Source: Planctomycetia bacterium (GTDB lineage: Bacteria > Planctomycetota > UBA8108 > UBA1146). From it: a stretch of DNA of 61,804 nucleotides. The notes beneath the pieces are model-generated. The model was given only the letters and a program-made list of their open reading frames with translations, did no database searches and was not told the origin of the DNA. Position numbers and translations under genes: made by a program. The stretch spans positions 1 through 61,804 of the forward strand of contig JAACCY010000210.1 in assembly GCA_009937185.1 (NCBI GenBank), given 5' to 3'. This document shows, piece by piece, positions 8,901-16,815 of this stretch. Position 1 is the first letter of the stretch. The number at the start of each line of letters is the position of its first letter.

Positions 8901-11900
8901 TGGAGTATGTCGATATGGGTCTCAGCCCTGCGACATACGATTACTCTCTCAAAGCAAGACTCGACACGAGTACGAGCGATGCGACTGAGTGTGAAACTGT
9001 GATCCCAGAACCGATCAATACGATCAGTACGGGACTACTCGATGGCTCAAACGCTATCATTAGTTGGTCACCCCCAGTCCCAGAAGCCACTTCCATCAGA
9101 TTGTTCAGAGACGGCGAAGAGATTGCATCATTGCCGCCAACAACTATCTCATACATTGACCCGGATCTTTTTCCCGGAGTTTACAGTTATTGCGTGAGGG
9201 CCGAGATCGATGCGAATTACAGCACTAACAATTGTAAAAACGCTATCGTCCCCGAGCCACCCACAGAGATCATTTGCTCTGTAGATGCCGCACAAACGAC
9301 CATCACATGGACGAATAACGGTGTTTATGATGAAATCATCGTGACACGTGACGGCGGAACCATTGAAGACAATATCCCAGGAACAAGCAGTTCTTACTTT
9401 GATCCGAATCCGGGGCCTGGTCCTCACCTTTATCAGGTCTATGGAAAGATTGCGAATTTCGTCTCTAAAAGTCTCGATTGCACAGTCACTGTTCCATATC
9501 CGCCCGCCCAATTGGCTTGCAGCCTGAGTGGTGGTACGGACTCGGTACTGACATGGGAAAATACTGAACCCTCGACCAGCATCGTTGTCTACAGAGACGG
9601 CAGCCTGATCGCGACTCTCGCTCCTGATTCAGGTGGATACACCGATGCAGGTGTGGCTCCCGGAACTTATGAGTACTGCGTGGTCAACGTCTTCGATCAC
9701 TCCGACGGTTCAAAAACGAGTGCTTCGACATGCTGTACTCTGATCGTGCCGTTCCCGCCGACCAATCTTTCATGCGTATCCATTTCTGGAGATGTTGCTC
9801 TTTCATGGACCAATAACGACAGTTACGAGACCGTGGAACTTCGTCGTGACGGGAATGTGATTGCAGAACTCGGTGGAACTGAGACCAGTTACATCGATTC
9901 TGCAGTGACCCCAGGAAACAGAACTTACACCGTCTCGGGCGCCATTCTTGGAAATGATTCCACCGCGGATTCCTGCACCGAGGATGTCCCTGCGGCTATT
10001 ACCAATCTAAGCTTGACGGCCCTCGCAGGCACTGTCAGCCTTTCTTGGGATCACAGCGGTCCGGGTAGTGAAGTAGATATCACTCGCAATGATACTCTTA
10101 TTGCGACCCTCGACAGCGGCACGACGAGTTATCAAGACCCGGGTAATGGCATGGGTGATTATGAGTACTGCCTGACGATGCGCATCGGAGAAGGAACCAG
10201 TCCAACAGTCTGCTCTTCCATTCATGTGCTGGGAGATCCAAGTGCCCTCGCATGCAGCTCTGCTGCGGGATACGTCAACTTATCCTGGGAAAACAATGAC
10301 ACCTACGCCACGCTCACCTTGAACAGAGACGGCGATTTGTTGACGATTCTTGATGGAGACAGCACCTCCTACACTGATGACTCCGCTACTGTGGGCAGCC
10401 ACACTTACACGCTGACGGCGTTGAATGGTCCCAGTACTAGCGCAACCATCGATTGCACTGTCGATCACTTCTTAACCGCTCCACAAGGGCTTGCATGCTC
10501 TGTCACAGGTGGCGAAGTTGATCTGAGTTGGGCCAATGGTGATACATATGAATCTATCACCGTCAGTCGCGATGGAACCCTGCTGGCTATCCTTCCGGGT
10601 GACATCACCAGTTACCACGATGCTTCAGCCACACACGGTGCCAGAAGTTACTCCTTGGTCGCTTCCGGTGGATCCATCGACAGTGATCCGACCTCATGTA
10701 ATGTGGATGTCCCGGCAACACCCATGGACATGGCTTCTTCTACACTGGACAACACAGTGACCCTGACCTGGACCCTTGCGGCACCAGGGAGTGAACAACT
10801 TGTGACACGTGATGGCAATCCGATTGCAACCATCTCTGGAGCTGCAACCAGCTACTCTGACACCGGCGTGCCACCTGGAAACTACACCTACTGCGTGACA
10901 AACACGATTGGTGCCAGTACCAGTGCGACAACCTGTACATCAGCACGAGTCCTTGCGAATCCGAGCGGATTCTCTTGCGGCTCAGCAGCAGGTCTCGTCA
11001 GTCTGTCTTGGAACAACAATGACACCTACGAATCAATCCTTCTCGAAAGAGATGGCGTGAAGTTGGCACTTCTCAATGGAGGCACCAACACCTTTGTCGA
11101 TGATTCGGCAGCGACGGGTAACCATACCTACTCAATTACTGCGAGTGTAGAAACTGACTCAACAACTAGTGGAACATTTGATTGTTCAGTTCTTCATGAA
11201 CTGGCTCCAACCACTGGCCTAGCATGCTCCGTCACTGCAGGTGAGGTAGATCTCTCCTGGAGTAACAATGACACCTACGCGTCGATCTCCCTCAGTCGCG
11301 ATGGCAACTTCTTGGCACTGCTCCCGGGTGATGCCACTTCCTACCATGACAGTGATTCCCAGGCCCATGGTGCACATACTTACACCTTGGTCGCTGCTGC
11401 TGGATCCATTGAAAGTGATCCCACCAGCTGTACTGTCGATGTGCCCTCCACTCCGGAGAATCTCTCTTGCACGCTCTCGAATGGAGCTCAAGTCCAGATG
11501 AGCTGGGATCTCCCGGCTGCTGGTATTGCGGTGGATATCTATCGTGATGGAAACCTGATCGACTCTCTGGGTGGATCCTCGACCAGTTACACCGATACTC
11601 CCGGATCGGGAACTTATGAGTATTCAGTGGTCAACAGGAGTGCCGACGGCACCTCACCTGCCACTTCTTGCTCTATTGTTGTTCCGGTTCCACTTTCGGG
11701 CTTCAGTTGCTCCACCATTGGTGACGGCAACAACCTGAGTTGGACGAATGGCGAAACCTATGATGCGATTGCTGTCTACAGAAATGGTGACAAGATCGGC
11801 TCTGCCAATGGTGGCACCGAGTTCTTCACAGACTTCCCTCTGGACGCCGGCACTTACAACTACGAGATCGTCGCAAGAATCGGTACTTCGGAGACAGCCG

Positions 11901-12445
11901 GACTCACATGTTCGGTCACCATCTTGCCTCCACCGATCAACTTGGCGTGCACTTTCTATGGTGCTCCGGTCAATCTGAGTTGGGAAAACCAAGCCAGCTA
12001 CACCACGATTCATATCGAACGCAACGGTGTACTGCATGCCTCGATTTCAGGGAACGCCACAAGCTACCAGGACATCGTCCCGGTGGAGGGTGACTACTCC
12101 TACGTGATTTACGGTGATCATGCTGACGGGGTAACCACCTCGACAACTTGTGCCGGACATGTGGAGCGATTCCTCCGAGGTGATGCCAACGGTGATACCA
12201 ACTGTGACATCGCAGACGGTATCTGGGTCTTGAACTGGCTCTTCATCGGCGGACAGGAGCCGACTTGCTTCGACTCTGCAGACTTCGATGACAACGGTTT
12301 GGTCACCATTGGCGACGCCATGCTGATGATCTTCTACTACCTGCATGCCGAAGGAATGCCCAGCATGCCGCCGGCGAATAACTACCCGGATGCAGGACTC
12401 GATCCGACCGACGATACTCTGGATTGCATCGCATCCCCCTACTAG
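5948..12445 (+). CDS. Giant secreted protein: seven FG-GAP blades, 19 Fn3-like modules, dockerin-like tail
   Basis: A 2165-residue exported protein. A signal peptide (hydrophobic core TILLAVATLCIGLAL, probable cut after SIAG) is followed by seven FG-GAP repeats up to about residue 510, such as GAGDVNNDGYKDAILGAP and GAGDFDGDGYPDILIGAP, with calcium-type DxDxDG loops. This suggests an integrin-alpha-like seven-bladed propeller. Then come 19 modules of about 82 residues with the pattern C-x-x-x-x-x-V-x-LSW-N, IxxxRDGxxIA, G-x-TSYxD and a C-terminal Cys, resembling Fn3 domains. The C-terminus is a dockerin-like pair of EF-hand loops (RGDANGDTNCDIADG and DFDDNGLVTIGDAM) with a DPT-D-LDC tail. ATG 5948 follows AGGAGAAAGT; upstream codons would place the leader hairpins in the protein. 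The likely role is a cell-surface scaffold or adhesin. No catalytic domain was seen. Confidence 0.9.
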   Translation: MYQYLSHRPLTILLAVATLCIGLALPTISIAGDAVFIDSAQIKVSGNRSDANLGKSTSGAGDVNNDGYKDAILGAPDTKNESDGRRGHAYIILGSQNMDTEIDLKTPTPGTTIKIRGLHAGDQLGFSVSDAGDVNNDGFDDFLVGSPDAHGSGGMDESSNGRAYLIYGSPNLPDTISVDSLGSMGVTIIGGQEDGRLGYSVSGAGDFDGDGYPDILIGAPEEDHGDSSSGAAYLIRGGSLPSVIDLKMSHASVTRFKTGGNNHNVGHSVADIEDFDGDGHADIAITSIRHGDDGGLHAGRAWVVYGGVVPPAEANLNSLSSYGLSGTKIRIPDGDHELGQAVAGAGDADNDGDSELLLSRSLHDQDPTTLQTVAYLVRGSSDRAEFINLAQGGPGITAYKTLFDNDEDGQTVHGVYDHSGDGLDDHIIGIPRTVILEQEKGSAHRIDGNQDLGSSEVLDLHQQEGRAYLGSKDDQSVGRSVGGAGDLNNDRANDLMIGAPGDSPYGRLHAGVVYIYLGNELRSPNQVQTSAVGQTVDITWNNRAIYDVIELFKDDILIDTLGGEDTSYTDENVQYGDHTYEVRGIRRDITTKKRGSSIRVLNPISNFMCRSLGRNVTLSWDNNDAFYTATDVYRDGLLIASVPGEAVSYSDIDVDYMGHTYQLVSRGDRTETLPVSCMITVLQNPINPSCSAEPNPITNNVEATITWSNGPDTLYESIKIYRDGNEVASLEGWQTSFTEVLLEPGTYMYSVEGRADNDRAISVRAYCEVTDPVAPKLLTCSAEGNTVFFNWINTDAYDFIEIEFGPTNGSYPVAVLAQLPGNTQSYQTDSLGPDNYTVSIRGRKFNGKSGRIDCTLSVPVPLSNLMASAMGQTVQLSWINGGLYDFIDIYRDNLFLETISGTLSNYTDDEVPFGERNYMLKARLRLGTTDPLMRGITVLRRPEELTCVGEADQVRLSWTNPLPSYSDIDIYRGANYLATVSGDDMEYVDMGLSPATYDYSLKARLDTSTSDATECETVIPEPINTISTGLLDGSNAIISWSPPVPEATSIRLFRDGEEIASLPPTTISYIDPDLFPGVYSYCVRAEIDANYSTNNCKNAIVPEPPTEIICSVDAAQTTITWTNNGVYDEIIVTRDGGTIEDNIPGTSSSYFDPNPGPGPHLYQVYGKIANFVSKSLDCTVTVPYPPAQLACSLSGGTDSVLTWENTEPSTSIVVYRDGSLIATLAPDSGGYTDAGVAPGTYEYCVVNVFDHSDGSKTSASTCCTLIVPFPPTNLSCVSISGDVALSWTNNDSYETVELRRDGNVIAELGGTETSYIDSAVTPGNRTYTVSGAILGNDSTADSCTEDVPAAITNLSLTALAGTVSLSWDHSGPGSEVDITRNDTLIATLDSGTTSYQDPGNGMGDYEYCLTMRIGEGTSPTVCSSIHVLGDPSALACSSAAGYVNLSWENNDTYATLTLNRDGDLLTILDGDSTSYTDDSATVGSHTYTLTALNGPSTSATIDCTVDHFLTAPQGLACSVTGGEVDLSWANGDTYESITVSRDGTLLAILPGDITSYHDASATHGARSYSLVASGGSIDSDPTSCNVDVPATPMDMASSTLDNTVTLTWTLAAPGSEQLVTRDGNPIATISGAATSYSDTGVPPGNYTYCVTNTIGASTSATTCTSARVLANPSGFSCGSAAGLVSLSWNNNDTYESILLERDGVKLALLNGGTNTFVDDSAATGNHTYSITASVETDSTTSGTFDCSVLHELAPTTGLACSVTAGEVDLSWSNNDTYASISLSRDGNFLALLPGDATSYHDSDSQAHGAHTYTLVAAAGSIESDPTSCTVDVPSTPENLSCTLSNGAQVQMSWDLPAAGIAVDIYRDGNLIDSLGGSSTSYTDTPGSGTYEYSVVNRSADGTSPATSCSIVVPVPLSGFSCSTIGDGNNLSWTNGETYDAIAVYRNGDKIGSANGGTEFFTDFPLDAGTYNYEIVARIGTSETAGLTCSVTILPPPINLACTFYGAPVNLSWENQASYTTIHIERNGVLHASISGNATSYQDIVPVEGDYSYVIYGDHADGVTTSTTCAGHVERFLRGDANGDTNCDIADGIWVLNWLFIGGQEPTCFDSADFDDNGLVTIGDAMLMIFYYLHAEGMPSMPPANNYPDAGLDPTDDTLDCIASPY
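9994..11456 (+). repeat. Higher-order duplication of a three-module block
   Basis: Within the giant gene, modules 11-13 (about 9994-10722) and modules 14-16 (about 10723-11456) correspond one to one. Module 11 resembles 14 (both GPGSE/APGSE and DYEYCLT/NYTYCVT), 12 resembles 15 (SAAG-x-V-x-LSW-NNDTY), and 13 resembles 16 (LACSVT-GEVDLSW, then GSI-SDPTSC-VDVP). This points to duplication of a block of about 730 bp rather than of single modules. Confidence 0.8.
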
Positions 12446-12477
12446 GGCTGACGCTTTCCGAAAGTTCGAAAGATACA

Positions 12478-12516
12478 ACCCCCGCCGGCAATGCCGGCGG
12501 GGGGTGTCCTCTTTTC
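12478..12516 (+). terminator. Probable terminator hairpin after the giant gene
   Basis: An 11-bp GC stem (CCCCCGCCGGC with GCCGGCGGGGG, loop AAT) starts 33 bases after the stop codon and is followed by GTGTCCTCTTTT. The T tract is weak, but the stem is very stable. Confidence 0.65.
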
Positions 12517-12675
12517 AGACGGCCTTGACCCCACCACCGTCCATCTGCAAACCACCGTCAATCTGGGGGTGTCGATCTCGCCAGTTCGGGGTATGCTTCC
12601 TTACGAGTGGAATAGAAAATAGGCCCCCGAGCCTGATTCCACTCTACAGGTCACGAAACGGACGGTTTGAAAGAA

Positions 12676-13092
12676 ATGTCGATCACGGGTGCAGGATTAC
12701 CTCCTGGTATCACAGGAAACGAGAGTTTGACCCCCGGGGCCTACGGTCCCGTCTGTTCTCGCTGCCCGATCTTCTCCCAGTGCCTCAAAGTCTGTGATCT
12801 GATTGAAAATGTGATTCCGAGTATGGAAAAAGGTCGGGTAGACGCCGAAGACCTCCCCAGACTCTATATGGGAATACGAACTGTGAACGTTCTGCTGGAC
12901 AATATTCACCTTCTGACCCCCCGCCAGCAGCAAGTGGTTCAGTTGTATTATCGTGAATCACTCCAACAACAGGAGATTGCGGATCGATTAAAGGTGACCC
13001 AGCAGGCGGTGGCAGATGCCCTTGTCCGAGCTCGAAGAGCCGTCGGCAAGCACTTCGAAAACCGGGAGTTCTCTCGCAACTCAGGTGGATAA
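12676..13092 (+). CDS. Sigma region 4-like HTH regulator with N-terminal Cys4 cluster
   Basis: A 138-residue cytoplasmic protein. The C-terminal half is a sigma-70 region 4-type helix-turn-helix: LTPRQQQVVQLYYRESL, then QQEIADRLKVTQQAVADAL, then VRARRAV (residues 80-123). The N-terminal part has four cysteines at residues 27, 30, 36 and 40 (C-x2-C-x5-C-x3-C), which could bind zinc or an iron-sulfur cluster. There is no region 2, so it is unlikely to act as a complete sigma factor by itself. TTG 12667, nine bases upstream, is an alternative start. It lies between two genes for dockerin-tailed secreted proteins and could control them; that is inference from position only. Confidence 0.75.
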   Translation: MSITGAGLPPGITGNESLTPGAYGPVCSRCPIFSQCLKVCDLIENVIPSMEKGRVDAEDLPRLYMGIRTVNVLLDNIHLLTPRQQQVVQLYYRESLQQQEIADRLKVTQQAVADALVRARRAVGKHFENREFSRNSGG

Positions 13093-13153
13093 CCCTCATC
13101 CGGTAACTATTCCCCAGCAATTGCCCAGATAATCCTTCTCAAGGCTGTGTTGA

Positions 13154-13181
13154 TTGACATGAGGCCTTCCCCGGCTAGAAT
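13154..13181 (+). promoter_or_regulatory. Sigma-70-type promoter
   Basis: TTGACA (13154-13159) and TAGAAT (13176-13181) are separated by 16 bases, close to the consensus housekeeping promoter. It would give a leader of about 240 nt before the secreted protein gene at 13430. Confidence 0.6.
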
Positions 13182-13207
13182 TCATGTAGGTAGTTCATTT
13201 GTGATCC

Positions 13208-13253
13208 CCTCAATTCGGGGTTTCAGAGACTGGGTTACGCCCCTTCATTGAGG
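13208..13253 (+). promoter_or_regulatory. Structured leader stem-loop
   Basis: CCTCAAT (13208-13214) pairs with ATTGAGG (13247-13253), and the inner GGGG (13217-13220) can pair with CCCC (13240-13243), enclosing a loop of about 19 bases. It lies about 30 bases after the promoter and 180 before the start codon. It matches no riboswitch class that I recognise. Confidence 0.45.
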
Positions 13254-13429
13254 CGATATAACTCCTAATTCCGATCTGTTTCTTTGATGAACCTACCCCC
13301 TGAATTTTGTTGGTGTGAGTGTTATCGGACCCTATGGTCGCTGAAGATATGAACCACCACCCATTTCCGCTTCGGACACTGTCCGCATGCGGGGCCTTTT
13401 GCGAGGTCAGCTCGAGGAAAGAATGTCAG

Positions 13430-15589
13430 ATGAAGTCATTCAATGATTCGATTATTGGTTCTCAAGCTACTGGAGCGCGCCCTGCTCTTTGGTTAGCGCT
13501 GATCACATGCTTCGTGCTCTTGGGTTCTCTTCCAGGGAAGGTTGAGGGACAAATATTTTGTAACCCCGCAGCCCCCACATACGGAACCTGCATTCTTCAA
13601 TCAGGAACCTTTCCTGGCGACCTTCCCTTTGCGACGACGATCAATGTCGGCACAGGAGATCTTTTTGTCGCAGATTACCTCAGTGGCGTTTTCTATCGCT
13701 TCTCAGGACAGGATATTACCATCATACCTATCGCTCAGGCCGCTCCAAAAGGACCCGCAACATACCTGGGTCTTGCTTGGTCGGGGATCGACAATAATCT
13801 CTACTGGATTATCAATGATCAAGGCAACGACTTGTTGGTGGTTTCGAGTTTAGGTGGAAGTCTGATTTCTGAAACTCCGCTGAACCTTCCAGCCGGCGTA
13901 ACAAGTCTGACAGGACTCGCCTGGTTCCCCAGCACCAATAGTTTCTGGACCAATGATTTTGAGAACGACACCTACCATGAACTTCAGCCTGACGGGACGT
14001 TCACGGGACAAACTTTCGGAAACCCCGAACAAGATGGCTCAGCAGCTGGCGCATTTGGTCTCGGCCTCACAGTCGTTCAGGATTTGAATACTCTAGAATT
14101 CTTCTTAGATCTCCCTGTCGGATCCCCTGCAGCCAATCGCACCAATAAGGTCGAGCGCGTCTCTGTAACTGGCGAAGTACAAGGACTCTCCTTTCCGTTG
14201 GCCAGCCTCAATAACATGAGTGGCTGGGTCACGGGTATTGCTTGGACTCCCTTCGGGTCCTACGGAGGTCCGAGTAACTATCTCCTCGATCTCACCAATG
14301 GAACAGTGGTCGAAGTCCCGGTTCCCACTCCTTTAGCACCCTCGATTACAGACATTGCCTGCTCTGCTGACAACAATAATGATGTCACCCTGAGCTGGAC
14401 GAATCCCATCACATACGACACTATCCGCGTTCTCCGAGGTGGTACTGAAATCGCCGTCCTCGGTGCAGGAGTAGACTCCTATGTGGATATGGATGTCGAC
14501 CCCGGAACATACGCCTACGAAGTGATACCGACCCCTGCTGGATCCCCTGACGGACTTCCAGCTGCAACCTGTGAAGTGGTCGCAGGCTTCGGTAGATTCC
14601 TCGGTGCAGTGGCTCACTCTGGCTCAACGCCCGGTGGCGTAGCAGTCGTGGAATCAACCGATCAGTTGCTGGTCGCTGACAGCTCCGGCCTCAGCGCTTG
14701 GTCCTACCAAAAAGATCTCACCCCCACTGGAGTTGCTATTCCTGGACCCTTCTCCAGTAGCCAAACTCTCTCGGGCATCGCTTGGAATTCAGATACGGAT
14801 CAGTTGGCATGGCTCACCGAGAACGCAGATTTCCGGATCACAGATCTCGCTGGAGCAGAAGTCTCCGCTTCGTCGTTGAACGTTGCCCCAGGACAACTTC
14901 TCAGCGGTCTAACATATTCACCGACTCTGGGTAAATACCTGACGGTGAACCTGTCCACACAACAGATTTTGACCATTTCCACAGACGGTATCGTGGAGGT
15001 TCATCCCGCAGAGATACCCACGCGAACCAGTCCTACTGTTTTCTTTGGCGGAATAGCAATACGAGGTGGCAGCACACTCGTGTTTGACCTTGCCTATGGA
15101 TCTCTCTCTTCAGGTGGAGTCACTCGCCTAGAACGTTTGGTGGGCGGAGCCGCCGTCGGTCTTGGTTTTGATCTAACACCCTCTGTTAATTCTGGAGACA
15201 TTCACGGACTCGACGGCACCGAATCGGGACCATTTGGCTTCCCGGTTAGTTATGTCATTGGACGTGACTCGGGTGTGATCACGATGCTTTCCGCAGATCT
15301 CAGCGGAACTGGATCCGATTTCATACGGGGCGATGTCGTTCCTGATGGGGACATCAACATCGTGGATGTGAGTCAGCACCTCATCTTGCAATTCGCACCT
15401 GGTCAAGAACCCAGTCTTTGCCTCGACGCTCTCGATGCCAATGACGATGGATCTGTAGACATTTCAGACGCCATTTACATGCTCTCCTTCCTGTTTGAAG
15501 GAGGACCTCAAATGCCTGCTCCCACGGGCACTTGCGGAACAGATGACACCGTCGACAACTTGATCTGCCAGGAATTCGAAGGCTGCTAA
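13430..15589 (+). CDS. Secreted propeller-like protein with one Fn3-like module and dockerin-like tail
   Basis: A 719-residue exported protein with signal peptide hydrophobic core LWLALITCFVLLGSLPG and probable cut after KVEG. The region to about residue 300 and a second region after the Fn3-like module have spaced motifs such as GLAW, GIAW and LFVADYLSG/LLVADSSGL, suggestive of beta-propeller blades. In the middle, at about residues 306-384, is a single module of the type repeated in the giant protein at 5948 (IACSADNNNDVTLSW, then GTYAYEV, then TCEV). The tail is dockerin-like: RGDVVPDGDINIVDVSQ and DANDDGSVDISDAIYML. ATG 13430 follows GAGGAAAG; the open frame begins 111 bases earlier but without a signal-peptide context. 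Function is unknown; it is probably a surface or scaffold-associated protein. Confidence 0.85.
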   Translation: MKSFNDSIIGSQATGARPALWLALITCFVLLGSLPGKVEGQIFCNPAAPTYGTCILQSGTFPGDLPFATTINVGTGDLFVADYLSGVFYRFSGQDITIIPIAQAAPKGPATYLGLAWSGIDNNLYWIINDQGNDLLVVSSLGGSLISETPLNLPAGVTSLTGLAWFPSTNSFWTNDFENDTYHELQPDGTFTGQTFGNPEQDGSAAGAFGLGLTVVQDLNTLEFFLDLPVGSPAANRTNKVERVSVTGEVQGLSFPLASLNNMSGWVTGIAWTPFGSYGGPSNYLLDLTNGTVVEVPVPTPLAPSITDIACSADNNNDVTLSWTNPITYDTIRVLRGGTEIAVLGAGVDSYVDMDVDPGTYAYEVIPTPAGSPDGLPAATCEVVAGFGRFLGAVAHSGSTPGGVAVVESTDQLLVADSSGLSAWSYQKDLTPTGVAIPGPFSSSQTLSGIAWNSDTDQLAWLTENADFRITDLAGAEVSASSLNVAPGQLLSGLTYSPTLGKYLTVNLSTQQILTISTDGIVEVHPAEIPTRTSPTVFFGGIAIRGGSTLVFDLAYGSLSSGGVTRLERLVGGAAVGLGFDLTPSVNSGDIHGLDGTESGPFGFPVSYVIGRDSGVITMLSADLSGTGSDFIRGDVVPDGDINIVDVSQHLILQFAPGQEPSLCLDALDANDDGSVDISDAIYMLSFLFEGGPQMPAPTGTCGTDDTVDNLICQEFEGC

Positions 15590-15616
15590 TCAGGTCACAC
15601 GACAACGAAAAAATGA

Positions 15617-15656
15617 AAAGAGCCCCTGCCGGTTACCGACAGGGGCTCTTTTTTTT
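15617..15656 (+). terminator. Rho-independent terminator
   Basis: A perfect AAAAGAGCCCCTG / CAGGGGCTCTTTT stem with an 11-base loop is followed by more T residues. It closes the secreted protein gene at 13430 and lies just before the end of the convergent esterase gene. Confidence 0.95.
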
Positions 15657-15684
15657 CGATTACATTTCTGCTGACGCTATCGCA

Positions 15685-16701
15685 TTAGGATAGTGTGTCC
15701 GCGAGTAATGGGAGAGAAACATCATAACGATATTGAATCGACGAGTGATCGTCATCGAACTCTTCATATCGATGAGGAACACCGAGGTCCTCGAATCGCT
15801 GAGCTAAGATTCGAGCTCCATGATGTAAGCGATACTGATCCCTAGAACCACAATCGAAAAAGAGGCATTTTAACTTTTTCAAATTATCGACGTGTTCTTC
15901 TGCCATTTTTATGGGGTCCCAACGAAGCCATTGCTGCCAACGCTCATCGATTAATTCCCCCGTCCGAGCATCAAAGGGTAACTGAATACGATCAGGGTTT
16001 TCGAGGTCAGGGTCGTAAAAGGCAGCGAGTGCGAGAATCATGAGCGTCATGATATCGCTTCCTCGTAGTTTGATTTTCGTTCTCATTTTTTTAAGGAAGG
16101 CTGCCGGGTTTCCTTCAAATCTTCTTAGAGTATCGATCGCCATAGGAAAATCGGGAAGGCATGCATAAGGGAAGTACATGTCACCGCTATGGCATGCAAT
16201 CCCTCCCCAAACATCGGGATGAAGCATCCCATGAACAAGTGCACCGTATCCCCCAGAAGAATATCCAAAGACACCCCGGTGCTCACAAGCATCCAGAGTC
16301 CTCCAATTTTTATCGACAAAAGGTACCAGTTCTTTGGTGAGGTAACTCGCCCATGGCCCCACAGCCGGAGAATCGATGTACTGATTCCCCCCCAAAGAGG
16401 TAAAACCATCTGGCATCACCACGATTGTGGGAGCCATCTTTCCACTGCCAACGAGCCGATCGAGTCGCTCCACAATATTTTCGCTGAACCCATCCCAGTT
16501 GAGAGCCTTCAGCCCACTCGAGGTAAAACTGGCGAGATAATAGATCGTCGGATATCGACTCTCACCATTCCCCTCATATCCTGGGGGTGTCCATACAGCG
16601 ACCCTACGAACAGGAGGATCACCGAGAGCATTATTGGCGAGCAATTCCGAGGTGTGATCTACAATCTGCACACGACCCCGTACTCCTTCATATTTGAGCA
16701 C
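15685..16701 (-). CDS. Putative esterase, alpha/beta hydrolase (esterase D type)
   Basis: A 338-residue cytoplasmic alpha/beta hydrolase of the putative-esterase (esterase D/enterochelin esterase-like) group. It shows VAVWTPPGYEG, then the oxyanion region YPTIYYLASFTSSG, then VVMPDGFTSLGGNQYIDS and the nucleophile elbow GVFGYSSGGYGALVHG, with the first Ser after GY as nucleophile. The late residues DDDHSSIQYRY probably supply the catalytic His, and the Asp lies in FDCGSRDQYRLH. The start is GTG 16701 behind AGGGGAGAG. It is transcribed toward the terminator at 15617. Its substrate is unknown; no signal peptide is seen. Confidence 0.8.
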   Translation of the reverse strand: MLKYEGVRGRVQIVDHTSELLANNALGDPPVRRVAVWTPPGYEGNGESRYPTIYYLASFTSSGLKALNWDGFSENIVERLDRLVGSGKMAPTIVVMPDGFTSLGGNQYIDSPAVGPWASYLTKELVPFVDKNWRTLDACEHRGVFGYSSGGYGALVHGMLHPDVWGGIACHSGDMYFPYACLPDFPMAIDTLRRFEGNPAAFLKKMRTKIKLRGSDIMTLMILALAAFYDPDLENPDRIQLPFDARTGELIDERWQQWLRWDPIKMAEEHVDNLKKLKCLFFDCGSRDQYRLHHGARILAQRFEDLGVPHRYEEFDDDHSSIQYRYDVSLPLLADTLS

Positions 16702-16761
16702 GTTACTCTCCCCTTTCCTCAGGTGTCATTGGTCTCCACGTAACCAGAGGTTAGAATCTCT

Positions 16762-16803
16762 CTTCCGGTTCCCATGGGCAACCGGCCGTTTTGTAACCGG
16801 AAG
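16762..16803 (+). promoter_or_regulatory. Competing hairpins in the leader of the M3 peptidase gene
   Basis: CCGGTT at 16764-16769 can pair with AACCGG at 16780-16785 or with a second AACCGG at 16795-16800. The longer pairing CTTCCGGTT/AACCGGAAG would sequester the GGAAGGGA ribosome-binding region just before ATG 16816. The arrangement resembles a translational switch, but this is inference. Confidence 0.4.
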
Positions 16804-16815
16804 GGAAATCAGACC

